This document shows positions 1 through 6,167 of a stretch of 6,563 bases of DNA, piece after piece. The stretch is from Pontiella sp. (GTDB lineage Bacteria; Verrucomicrobiota; Kiritimatiellia; Kiritimatiellales; Pontiellaceae). Below the pieces are notes generated by a model. The model did no database searches. It was not told the origin of the DNA and was given only the letters and a program-made list of their open reading frames with translations. Every line of letters begins with the position of its first letter. Positions within the stretch are counted from its first letter, which is position 1. The translations under genes and the position numbers were made by a program. The stretch spans positions 1-6,563 of the forward strand of contig JAOZKS010000156.1 in the NCBI GenBank assembly GCA_029935255.1. The letters are read 5' to 3'.

Positions 1-708
1 AGCCGCTATCTCAAGTTCCCGGACGGAGTTCGGTTAATGGATCGCCCGCCCGAATATACCGGCGGAAAGTCGGTGCATTTTCAGCGCGCGGAAACTGCCT
101 CGCACTTCGGTCGCGAAATCGGCCTGCAGTATGTGCATGCGCATATCCGCTATTGCGAGGCGCTGGCCAAGGTTGGGCAGGCCGATGAACTGCTCGAAGG
201 ATTACTGACCATATCCCCGGTAGCGATCAAGGAAACGGTTCCGAATGCGCGGCCGCGGCAGGCCAACCTTTATTTTTCCAGCTCCGACGCCGAAGTATAC
301 GATCGTTACGAGGCCTCGTCCTGTATGGACGAATTAAAGAAGGGCAACGTCGGCGCACTCGGCGGTTGGCGCCTCTATTCAAGCGGTCCCGGCATCTACA
401 TTGGCTTGGTGATCAATCGACTGTTCGGCATCCGCCGAAGCTATGAGCGGGTGGTTATTGATCCTGTACTGCCAAAGTCGATGGACGGTGCGGAACTCGA
501 TCTGGACTGGAACGGTAAAAAAGTGTGCTGGATCTATCATGTTGAGAAGCAATCCTTCGCTCCGGTCAAGGTCGTGGTCAATGGAGTTCAAGTTAAGGAC
601 TGCACGCGCATCGAAAATCCGTATCGCGACGGCGGCCTCGGCATGGCTTCCGCCGTATTCAACACGCTGCTTTCAGAACAGGAGAATACCGTTGAGATCT
701 ACCTTTAA
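1..708 (+). CDS. GH94-type glycoside phosphorylase, C-terminal part (5' end outside window)
   Basis: The reading frame is open from the first base, so the Met at 37 is internal and the gene begins upstream. The visible 235 residues match the C-terminal part of the GH94 (alpha/alpha)6 catalytic domain and its closing beta domain. Key segments are PNARPRQANLYFSSSDA (about 81-97), DRYEA (101-105), GGWRLYSSGPGIY (121-133), then FGIRR and VIDPVLP (151-158). In characterised GH94 enzymes the segment aligned with SSGPG lies near the phosphate site; this alignment is my inference. Family members cleave beta-glucosidic disaccharides with inorganic phosphate to a sugar 1-phosphate, normally in the cytoplasm. 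The general-acid Asp lies upstream of the window, so activity and substrate (cellobiose, laminaribiose, a uronic-acid disaccharide or other) cannot be assigned. The beta-glucosidase gene follows 38 bases downstream on the same strand, suggesting one operon. Confidence 0.82.
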   Translation, partial: SRYLKFPDGVRLMDRPPEYTGGKSVHFQRAETASHFGREIGLQYVHAHIRYCEALAKVGQADELLEGLLTISPVAIKETVPNARPRQANLYFSSSDAEVYDRYEASSCMDELKKGNVGALGGWRLYSSGPGIYIGLVINRLFGIRRSYERVVIDPVLPKSMDGAELDLDWNGKKVCWIYHVEKQSFAPVKVVVNGVQVKDCTRIENPYRDGGLGMASAVFNTLLSEQENTVEIYL

Positions 709-746
709 CCGAACTCCACCGTAGCAATTGGCCGAGCAAGTAGACG

Positions 747-2060
747 ATGAATATTCAATTCCCAGAAGATTTTGTTTGGGGCGCAGCAACGGCGGCGTAC
801 CAGGTTGAGGGCGCAGCATTCGAGGACGGCAAGGGCGAGTCGATCTGGGATCGCTTCTCCCATGTGCCGGGCAATGTTGAGCGCAACGAAACGGGCGATG
901 TTGCGTGTGATCAGTATCATCGTTATCCTGAAGACATTAAGCTGATGCAGGAGATGGATCTGCAAGCCTACCGCTTTTCCATTTCATGGCCCCGCATCTA
1001 CCCGCAGGGAACCGGAGCGATCAACGAAAAGGGATTGGATCATTATGATCGTATGGTGGATGCGTTGCTCGAAGCCGGGATTGATCCGTGGATCACGCTC
1101 TACCATTGGGATCTCCCGCAGGCGCTGCACGAACGCGGCGGATGGCCAAACCGCGATATTGCGGATTGGTTCACCGACTATGCCGTGACCATGGCCGAGC
1201 GGTTGGGTGATCGCGTGAAGCATTGGATGACGATGAACGAACCGTGGGTGTGCGCCTATTTTGGTTATCGCGACGGCATCATGGCTCCCGGTATCAAGGA
1301 TCATAAACTGGCGCTGGTGGCAGCCTATCATTTCAACCTCGCGCATGGCCGTGCCTACAACGCCATGAAAGCGATCCATCCCAACCTGAAAATCGGAATC
1401 ACCCACGCCACGCAACAGCACCGCGCATTGGACGATCACCCCGAGTCGCGCGCGCTGGCCGAATTCCTGTGGGAGGAAAACAATGGCATATTCCTCGAAC
1501 CCATTCTGGCCGGGAGCTACCCGCAGGCGATCCTCGACAAATATCCTGATCAAGTTCCAACCCTTGAATGCACCGATCTGGCCGAAATGAACAACTATGA
1601 CTTCATTGGATTGCAATACTATTGCGATACGCTCATCCGAAATGGCGAGCGGGTGCAGGAAAAACTACCGGAGTTCGAGTACACCGAAATGGGTTGGCCG
1701 ATCACCCCCGATGGTTTCTACAACAACATCATGGAATACGTCCGCCGCTACAACCCGAAGGAACTCGCCATTACCGAAAACGGCATGGCGTTGGCCGATG
1801 AGGTGGGTCGCGACGGCCGGGTGAACGACATTCGCCGACAGGGCTATTTCAAAGCGCACCTTTCAGCGGTTCATCGCGCCATTCAAGACGGAGCACCTTT
1901 AACCGCATATCTTGCATGGTCGTTTATGGATAACTATGAGTGGGCATGCGGCTACCGCCCACGGTTTGGAATGGTGCACACCGACTATGCCACGCAGGCC
2001 CGGACCATCAAGGAGAGCGGTTACCTGTTTGCGAAAATCATCCGAAACAATGGATTTTGA
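747..2060 (+). CDS. GH1 beta-glucosidase (family 1 glycoside hydrolase)
   Basis: A complete 437-residue retaining beta-glycosidase, close to the usual 440-470 for single-domain GH1. The N-terminal signature FVWGAATAAYQVEGA is at 9-23, with Gln19 expected to bind the -1 sugar. HWD is at 120-122. The acid/base is Glu165 in TMNEP and the nucleophile is Glu344 in ITENG. The sugar-binding segment WSFMDNYEW is at 391-399, with Glu398 and Trp399, followed by GYRPRFGMV. There is no signal peptide, so it should act in the cytoplasm, releasing glucose or a related sugar from the non-reducing end of beta-glucosides. The start is fixed by the conserved N-terminus; I see no good Shine-Dalgarno sequence before it, so it may depend on read-through from the phosphorylase gene. 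Family assignment is firm, but exact specificity (glucoside, galactoside, fucoside) cannot be read from sequence. Confidence 0.95.
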   Translation: MNIQFPEDFVWGAATAAYQVEGAAFEDGKGESIWDRFSHVPGNVERNETGDVACDQYHRYPEDIKLMQEMDLQAYRFSISWPRIYPQGTGAINEKGLDHYDRMVDALLEAGIDPWITLYHWDLPQALHERGGWPNRDIADWFTDYAVTMAERLGDRVKHWMTMNEPWVCAYFGYRDGIMAPGIKDHKLALVAAYHFNLAHGRAYNAMKAIHPNLKIGITHATQQHRALDDHPESRALAEFLWEENNGIFLEPILAGSYPQAILDKYPDQVPTLECTDLAEMNNYDFIGLQYYCDTLIRNGERVQEKLPEFEYTEMGWPITPDGFYNNIMEYVRRYNPKELAITENGMALADEVGRDGRVNDIRRQGYFKAHLSAVHRAIQDGAPLTAYLAWSFMDNYEWACGYRPRFGMVHTDYATQARTIKESGYLFAKIIRNNGF

Positions 2061-2219
2061 TTTTGAGGCAACTCGCGTATCCGTCGTCTTTAATGGTTGG
2101 TTCGTTTGCATTCATCTTATACTTTCTCCATGGATGATTAACGTATACACAATCTGCAAAGAAGTTGGGGAATCGTTCATACATAAACAGTTGATTTCAT
2201 AAAAGGTTTGTAATAAGCA

Positions 2220-2276
2220 TATTATGGTTTTGTTGCGCCATGGTTTCGAATTCATGGAATGGGCTCGCCCATAATA
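2220..2276 (+). repeat. 8-base inverted repeat with nested and competing hairpins before ftsQ
   Basis: TATTATGG (2220-2227) is the exact reverse complement of CCATAATA (2269-2276). Nested inside, CCATG (2238-2242) pairs with CATGG (2253-2257). A third dyad, ATGGGC-TC-GCCCAT (2259-2272), uses part of the outer right arm and so cannot form together with the outer stem. The block ends 14 bases before the ftsQ ribosome binding site. An operator, a leader with alternative folds, or chance are all possible; an 8-base inverted repeat is not rare in 240 bases. Confidence 0.4.
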
Positions 2277-2290
2277 CTTCAATCAGTTTT

Positions 2291-2295
2291 AAGGG
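2291..2295 (+). promoter_or_regulatory. Ribosome binding site of ftsQ
   Basis: AAGGG lies six bases before the ATG at 2302, a good match to a Shine-Dalgarno core at normal spacing. It supports this start rather than an upstream ATG in another frame at 2259. Confidence 0.6.
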
Positions 2296-2301
2296 TTTGG
2301 G

Positions 2302-3141
2302 ATGGCCACACGAAAGAAGACAAAAAAACGGATGAAACCGCAGTATGTCCGGGCAAAAAAACGCAAGGGGGCGAGCTCGTCTGCATTGACGCGGCGTTTG
2401 TTTACCATCGTTCTGGTTCTGCTCATTCTAGGGGCGCTCCTTTTTGGCCTCAAGGTGGGCTACGACCTGATCATCCGCAAGCTTTATTCCGAAAACCGCC
2501 GATTTGAAATTCAGCATTTGGTGATCTCCTGCGATGGTAAGCTAACCGAGGACCGCATCCGCGAATATACCGGACTATCTGAAGGCACGAACTTGTTCAA
2601 GGTGGAGTTCGCAGATATCGAAGCCGCCTTGGGTAAGGTTCCGGTGGTGGAGTCGGTCTATCTGGAACGAAAACTACCCCATACGCTCATCGTGAAGGTA
2701 AAGGAACGCATGGCGGTTGCGCGTATCACCGGGCGCCAGAAACGAAAATATCCGTTTGTGGTCGATCGCTATGGTTTTGTGCTGCCCCCGCGCCAGAGTG
2801 CATTAAGCCTGCCTCTGGTCAAGGGGTTGGATACGGACTTGCGACTCGGTTTGCCGGTCGAACACCCGGATGTGAAGACTTCGCTCCAAATCATTGCGCT
2901 GTGCGATAGCACGGGTTCTCTACGTACCTTTGTTCAGATCGAAAGCCTTGATGTTAAGTATTCCGACTTTATCGACATGCGACTCAAAGGTGGAGCACGT
3001 GTTCGGATGCCGCGCTTCTCACTTAAGTCCAAGTTGAAGAACCTCGCAACGGTCATCCAAATCGCGAACGGACAGGGTCGGCGCGTGAAGGAAGTCGACC
3101 TCACCTTGGATTCGTCCAAAGTGCCCGTAATCTACTATTAA
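2302..3141 (+). CDS. ftsQ: Cell division protein FtsQ (DivIB-type, POTRA domain)
   Basis: A 279-residue bitopic inner-membrane protein with typical FtsQ layout. It has a very basic cytoplasmic tail (1-32, many Lys/Arg), one transmembrane helix (about 33-53, LFTIVLVLLILGALLFGL), and a periplasmic POTRA domain (about 68-137) starting at FEIQHLVIS and ending at the family-typical PHTLIVKVKER. The beta domain follows (about 138-279), with the usual FVVDRYGFVLP. In other bacteria FtsQ bridges FtsL/FtsB and the FtsW-FtsI septal synthase to the early divisome. The call rests on this layout plus position directly before ftsA and ftsZ. Two CAAAAAAACG tracts in the lysine-rich tail are odd (see findings). 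The sequence itself is divergent, so POTRA and context carry more weight than any single motif. Confidence 0.88.
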   Translation: MATRKKTKKRMKPQYVRAKKRKGASSSALTRRLFTIVLVLLILGALLFGLKVGYDLIIRKLYSENRRFEIQHLVISCDGKLTEDRIREYTGLSEGTNLFKVEFADIEAALGKVPVVESVYLERKLPHTLIVKVKERMAVARITGRQKRKYPFVVDRYGFVLPPRQSALSLPLVKGLDTDLRLGLPVEHPDVKTSLQIIALCDSTGSLRTFVQIESLDVKYSDFIDMRLKGGARVRMPRFSLKSKLKNLATVIQIANGQGRRVKEVDLTLDSSKVPVIYY

Positions 3142-3154
3142 TACCCAGAGAAGC

Positions 3155-4378
3155 ATGGCTATCGAAGCAATTTCAGTTTTGGAAATTGGAACCAGTACCG
3201 TCCGCGTGTTGGTGGGCGAGCTGCGTGAAGATGGAACCGTCTCGGTGATCGGGATCGGCGAGGCCGAGTCGCGCGGGATCCGAAAGGGCGAAATCATCAA
3301 CCGCGACCATGCCATTTCGAGCGTTCGTTCCGCCCTCAAGGCCGCCGAAGAAAACCGCCGTAAAAGCATTCATTCCGTTCTGTTGGTCACGGCGGGCGGG
3401 CAGGCGGAAAGCAAGGCCAGTACCGGGGTTCTTAAACTGGTTGACCCGTCAGACAATCAGCTCTCGGAGATTAACGAAGAGGACATAGCCGAAGTCATTG
3501 AAATTGCGCGTAAAGTGGCCCTGCCGGAAAATCGAATCAAACTGCACACGCTTCAGCAATATTTTCAGGTCGACGATATGTTCAATGTGACCAGTCCGGT
3601 CGGGCTGACCGGCGAGGAGCTCCGGCTGGATATGCTCAGCATCCACGGGAAGAGAAGCACAGTGGATAACTTTCGCAAAATTGTCGACGATGCACCGATC
3701 GAGTGTACCGATGCCGTTTTCAGTGGGCTCTGCGCCGCCATCGCGGTCGTGAACGATGAACAAAAAAAGGCGGGAGTCCTAGTCGTCGACATCGGTGGAG
3801 GAACGACCGACTTCGTACTCTACCACGATGGCCTCATGCAAACGGCGGGTTCCCTTGCGGTGGGAGGGGAACACATTACCAATGACATTGCTGTGGGGCT
3901 CAAGATTCCGTCGAGCCAAGCGGAATATGTCAAAGTGGGCGAGGGGAGTGCGCTGACGAATTTAATGGAGCGCGATCACAATATTTCCATTCCCGCCCAG
4001 CAGGGTTTCCCCGGAAAGATGGTGCGTGCCGTCACTCTCAATACCATCATCAATGCCCGAATGGAGGAAATCTTCACGCTGGTAAAAACACACATCGATC
4101 AATTCTGCCCGAATGTCCCCATGAGTGCCGGTGTATTGCTGACGGGTGGCGGTGCTTTTTTGAACGGAGTGCGCGACCTTGGGCAAAAGGTGTTCAACGT
4201 GCCGTGCTCGCACGGTAAGCCTTTCGGCGTTCATGGCTTGCCATCCGCCAAGGATGCGCCGCTTTATGCCGTTCAAATCGGATGTATTCGCTACGCCGCA
4301 TCATTACGCAAAATTGAAGAAAAGCCCTCGTTGGGAAGGAAGCTCGTTAAGCTGTTCTGGGGGGGCGCGCATGAGTGA
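3155..4378 (+). CDS. ftsA: Cell division protein FtsA (actin-like membrane tether of FtsZ)
   Basis: A full-length, 407-residue actin-fold ATPase. The phosphate-1 loop is LEIGTSTVRVLVGE (9-22), the phosphate-2 loop VVDIGGGTTDFVLY (210-223), and the adenosine motif VLLTGGGAFLNGV (327-339). Between them the FtsA-specific 1C region (about 85-165) replaces actin subdomain 1B, including the typical SPVGLTGEELRL (147-158). The C-terminus (about 393-402, LGRKLVKLFW) can form the amphipathic membrane-targeting helix typical of FtsA. It polymerises on the inner membrane, recruits FtsZ through the FtsZ C-terminal peptide and relays signals to late division proteins. It starts 13 bases after ftsQ; AGAG at 3147-3150 is a weak, close ribosome site. 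Its last eight bases overlap the ftsZ start, suggesting translational coupling. All nucleotide motifs look intact, in contrast to its FtsZ partner. Confidence 0.96.
   Translation: MAIEAISVLEIGTSTVRVLVGELREDGTVSVIGIGEAESRGIRKGEIINRDHAISSVRSALKAAEENRRKSIHSVLLVTAGGQAESKASTGVLKLVDPSDNQLSEINEEDIAEVIEIARKVALPENRIKLHTLQQYFQVDDMFNVTSPVGLTGEELRLDMLSIHGKRSTVDNFRKIVDDAPIECTDAVFSGLCAAIAVVNDEQKKAGVLVVDIGGGTTDFVLYHDGLMQTAGSLAVGGEHITNDIAVGLKIPSSQAEYVKVGEGSALTNLMERDHNISIPAQQGFPGKMVRAVTLNTIINARMEEIFTLVKTHIDQFCPNVPMSAGVLLTGGGAFLNGVRDLGQKVFNVPCSHGKPFGVHGLPSAKDAPLYAVQIGCIRYAASLRKIEEKPSLGRKLVKLFWGGAHE
4359..4365 (+). promoter_or_regulatory. Run of seven G, probable ribosome binding site of ftsZ
   Basis: Seven consecutive G end five bases before the ftsZ ATG at 4371, inside the last codons of ftsA. 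A G-rich run can pair with the pyrimidine-rich end of 16S rRNA, though it is not a classical AGGAGG. Its position supports 4371 as the ftsZ start. Confidence 0.45.
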
Positions 4379-5528
4379 TGATTCCTTAAGAGATCAGGCT
4401 GGAATTTCAGCTCCCCGTATTTTGGTTATGGGGGTCGGAAGTAGCGGATCGCAGGCCGTTGCCCACATGCGTGAACTTAATCCAGACTTTGATGCCGTGG
4501 TTATCGATACCGATGCAAAGGTGCTGGAAGCCATGGCAATGGAACGGATCATCCATGTGGGAAGCGCTGTGACCAACGGATTTAGTGCCGGTGGCGACGT
4601 GGAATTAGGACGGCAGTCGATTGAAAAGGATTCTTCCAATATCCGCAAGCAACTGCGCCGGGTTGACCTGCTGGTGATCGTGGCCGGGCTTGGTGGCGGC
4701 ACGGGATCCGGAGCGGTTCCGGTGATCACTCGCATTGCACGGGAGGCCGGTACGCTGGTGATGTGCATGCTGACCCTGCCGTTTGTCTTCGAGGGAAAAC
4801 CCGTTGCCAGAAAGGCGGAAGATGCGCTCAAGAAAATTCGCACCCACGCCGACGCCATCATCCGAATTCCAAATGAAATGATGGTCGATCGTTCTGATTC
4901 CTCCTTGCCGGCCGAACAGGTGTTTGCCCGGAGCCATCAGTTGATGATGGATGGAATCTTTGCCCTTTGGCGCATGCTTTCGCAAAATGGAATCTGCGGC
5001 ATCGATTTTGCCAGCATTCATACCATGCTGCGTAATTGCGATGGATTCTGCCACTTTGCGAGTGCCGATGGTTCCGGTGAAAACCGCGATGCCATCGTGG
5101 TTGATGCCATCTTGAAGCACCGCCTGCTCAATGGCGGAAAAGTGCTCGGAGCCTCCGCCGGGATACTTGTTGGGCTGACCGGCGGGCACGATTTGAAGCT
5201 GAGCGAAATCGAAACGGTAATGAGTCAGGTGCAGGAAAAACTGCCGGTCGATGCCTGGGTTAATTTCGGCGTGGTGATTGATCCTGCCTTTGAGAATCGC
5301 TTGTCAGCGATCGTGCTGGTGGCCGAGCAATGGAAGGAACCGCTGATGGACGATGCCCGCCGCCAGATGGGATTCACCTTCAACCGCCGCCTGCCGCTGG
5401 AGCAGGGGGAACTGCCACTTGAAACCGTCGGAAAAGGGCGTTTCAGCAATCTTGATCCGACGATCCATAATAGCGAGGATCTGGATGTGCCTACCTATAT
5501 CCGCCGCGACATCAAACTTCCGCGTTAA
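4371..5528 (+). CDS. ftsZ: Divergent cell division protein FtsZ, altered GTPase residues
   Basis: A 385-residue tubulin-fold protein. The ATG at 4371 overlaps the ftsA stop by eight bases (ATGAGTGA); the frame is open further upstream inside ftsA, but this start gives a normal FtsZ N-terminus. Recognisable parts are RILVMGVG (16-23, T1), SAGGDVELGR (72-81, T3 region), the tubulin signature GGGTGSG (108-114, T4), PFVFEGK (137-143), IPNE (167-170) and the T7-region helix IDFASIHTM (211-219). The C-terminal domain follows (about 240-320), then a short linker and a C-terminal peptide DLDVPTYIRR (370-379) like the FtsA-binding peptide of other FtsZ proteins. Odd points: T1 reads GVGSSGSQAV rather than GVGGGGGNAV, and in T7 the Asn and second Asp of NxDFAD are Gly210 and Ser215. 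Guanine-contact Asn/Asp of T6 appear as His189/Gln190. It should still localise with FtsA; its GTPase may be weak or absent. Confidence 0.9.
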   Translation: MSDDSLRDQAGISAPRILVMGVGSSGSQAVAHMRELNPDFDAVVIDTDAKVLEAMAMERIIHVGSAVTNGFSAGGDVELGRQSIEKDSSNIRKQLRRVDLLVIVAGLGGGTGSGAVPVITRIAREAGTLVMCMLTLPFVFEGKPVARKAEDALKKIRTHADAIIRIPNEMMVDRSDSSLPAEQVFARSHQLMMDGIFALWRMLSQNGICGIDFASIHTMLRNCDGFCHFASADGSGENRDAIVVDAILKHRLLNGGKVLGASAGILVGLTGGHDLKLSEIETVMSQVQEKLPVDAWVNFGVVIDPAFENRLSAIVLVAEQWKEPLMDDARRQMGFTFNRRLPLEQGELPLETVGKGRFSNLDPTIHNSEDLDVPTYIRRDIKLPR

Positions 5529-5532
5529 CGCG
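5521..5532 (+). repeat. Perfect 12-base palindrome over the ftsZ stop codon
   Basis: CGCGTTAACGCG is its own reverse complement and contains the ftsZ TAA. As RNA it could form at most a four-pair GC stem with a four-base loop, with no T-run on either strand, so it is not a classical terminator. It fills most of the tiny space between two converging genes. It may be a protein-binding dyad, a weak bidirectional stop, or chance. Confidence 0.5.
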
Positions 5533-5534
5533 AA

Positions 5535-6158
5535 CTACTGCATGAAGAAGTTGGTAGCCCGTTCGATTCCAATCGTGGTGTCGGGGCCATGACCGGGAAA
5601 GGCGCGGACTTCGTCGGGCAGTTGCTTGAGTTTGTTGAGTGATTCCTTCAGTTGGCGTGCGTCGCCGCCAGGGAGGTCGGTGCGCCCGCAGGATCCTTTA
5701 AAGAGGGTGTCGCCGGTCACTAAGATCCCGCTTTCAGGGAACAGGATGCAGCACGATCCTGGAGTGTGCCCGGGCGTTTCCATACACTGAAAATGGAGGT
5801 CGGCAACGTTCCAGTCCGTGGAACTTTCCAGGGGGAGGAACGTTTCAACGGCCGGCCGTTGCGGCACGGGATAGTGAGGGGGGATTTGATTGATGGAATC
5901 GAAGGCCCATTGCCAATCGCTGGTATGCATGGCGACGGGGGCTGGGCGTTTTTCATGCAGCTCGGCGAGGGCATTGATGTGGTCGGCATGGCCGTGCGTG
6001 CAGACATAGGCCGCCACATCGAGATGGTGTTCATCCAAGGTCTGGGAAATTAGATCGGCATCATGGCCGGGATCGAAAACGATGGCTTGCTTTGCGGTGT
6101 CCCAGACGATATGGCAGATTTCTTCAAAAGCGCCGGTGGGGATGGATTCGATATTCAT
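5535..6158 (-). CDS. GloC/YcbL-type metallo-beta-lactamase-fold hydrolase (glyoxalase II-like)
   Basis: A 207-residue cytoplasmic protein with the full metal-site set of the glyoxalase II-like branch. THGHADH (54-60) supplies His55, His57, Asp59 and His60; TPGHTPGS (128-135) supplies His131; TGDTLF (148-153) supplies Asp150; FPGHGP (187-192) supplies His190. The GRTDLPGGD segment (158-166) and the end IGIERATNFF resemble the short E. coli GloC/YcbL type, which is about 215 residues and lacks the helical C-terminal domain of classical GloB. The likely role is hydrolysis of S-D-lactoylglutathione or another thioester in methylglyoxal detoxification; the natural substrate here, and whether the host makes glutathione, are unknown. 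It starts nine bases after the upstream minus-strand gene ends, so the two are probably cotranscribed. No clear ribosome site is seen. It converges on ftsZ with six bases between stops. Confidence 0.9.
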   Translation of the reverse strand: MNIESIPTGAFEEICHIVWDTAKQAIVFDPGHDADLISQTLDEHHLDVAAYVCTHGHADHINALAELHEKRPAPVAMHTSDWQWAFDSINQIPPHYPVPQRPAVETFLPLESSTDWNVADLHFQCMETPGHTPGSCCILFPESGILVTGDTLFKGSCGRTDLPGGDARQLKESLNKLKQLPDEVRAFPGHGPDTTIGIERATNFFMQ

Positions 6159-6167
6159 AGACGGGGC

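Larger units (their letters stand above)
2061..2301 (+). promoter_or_regulatory. A+T-rich intergenic region, likely promoter and leader of ftsQAZ
   Basis: These 241 bases separate the sugar genes from the division genes and are visibly richer in A+T than the coding sequence around them. No convincing ORF or RNA gene is seen. Several weak sigma70-like hexamers occur: TATACT at 2118-2123, TTCATA at 2176-2181 followed by CATAAA at 2198-2203, TTGATT at 2191-2196, and CATAAT at 2270-2275. None forms a clear pair with ideal 17-base spacing, so I do not pick a start site. No GC-rich hairpin plus T-run follows the beta-glucosidase stop, so read-through from upstream is possible. The right half holds inverted repeats, listed separately. 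Confidence 0.4.

Noticed and set aside
984..1616. 210-residue minus-strand ORF across the beta-glucosidase gene
   Set aside because: It lies antisense to a GH1 gene with all catalytic motifs, has no recognisable domain, and is best explained by base composition.
2061..2130. Possible terminator after the beta-glucosidase gene
   Set aside because: No stem-loop followed by a T-run could be found by eye.
2259..2507. 82-residue plus-strand ORF starting before ftsQ
   Set aside because: It overlaps ftsQ in another frame, has no ribosome site, and its peptide shows no domain; it mirrors the lysine-rich and transmembrane coding of ftsQ.
3182..3193. Glu instead of Asp in the FtsA phosphate-1 motif (LEIGT)
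   Set aside because: E. coli FtsA also has LEIGT here, so it is a normal variant.
4179..4370. Upstream extension of the ftsZ frame inside ftsA
   Set aside because: The extension lies wholly within ftsA and matches no FtsZ N-terminus; ATG 4371 gives a normal start with the ftsA overlap.
4605..5189. 194-residue minus-strand ORF within ftsZ
   Set aside because: Shadow of the ftsZ coding frame without any known motif.
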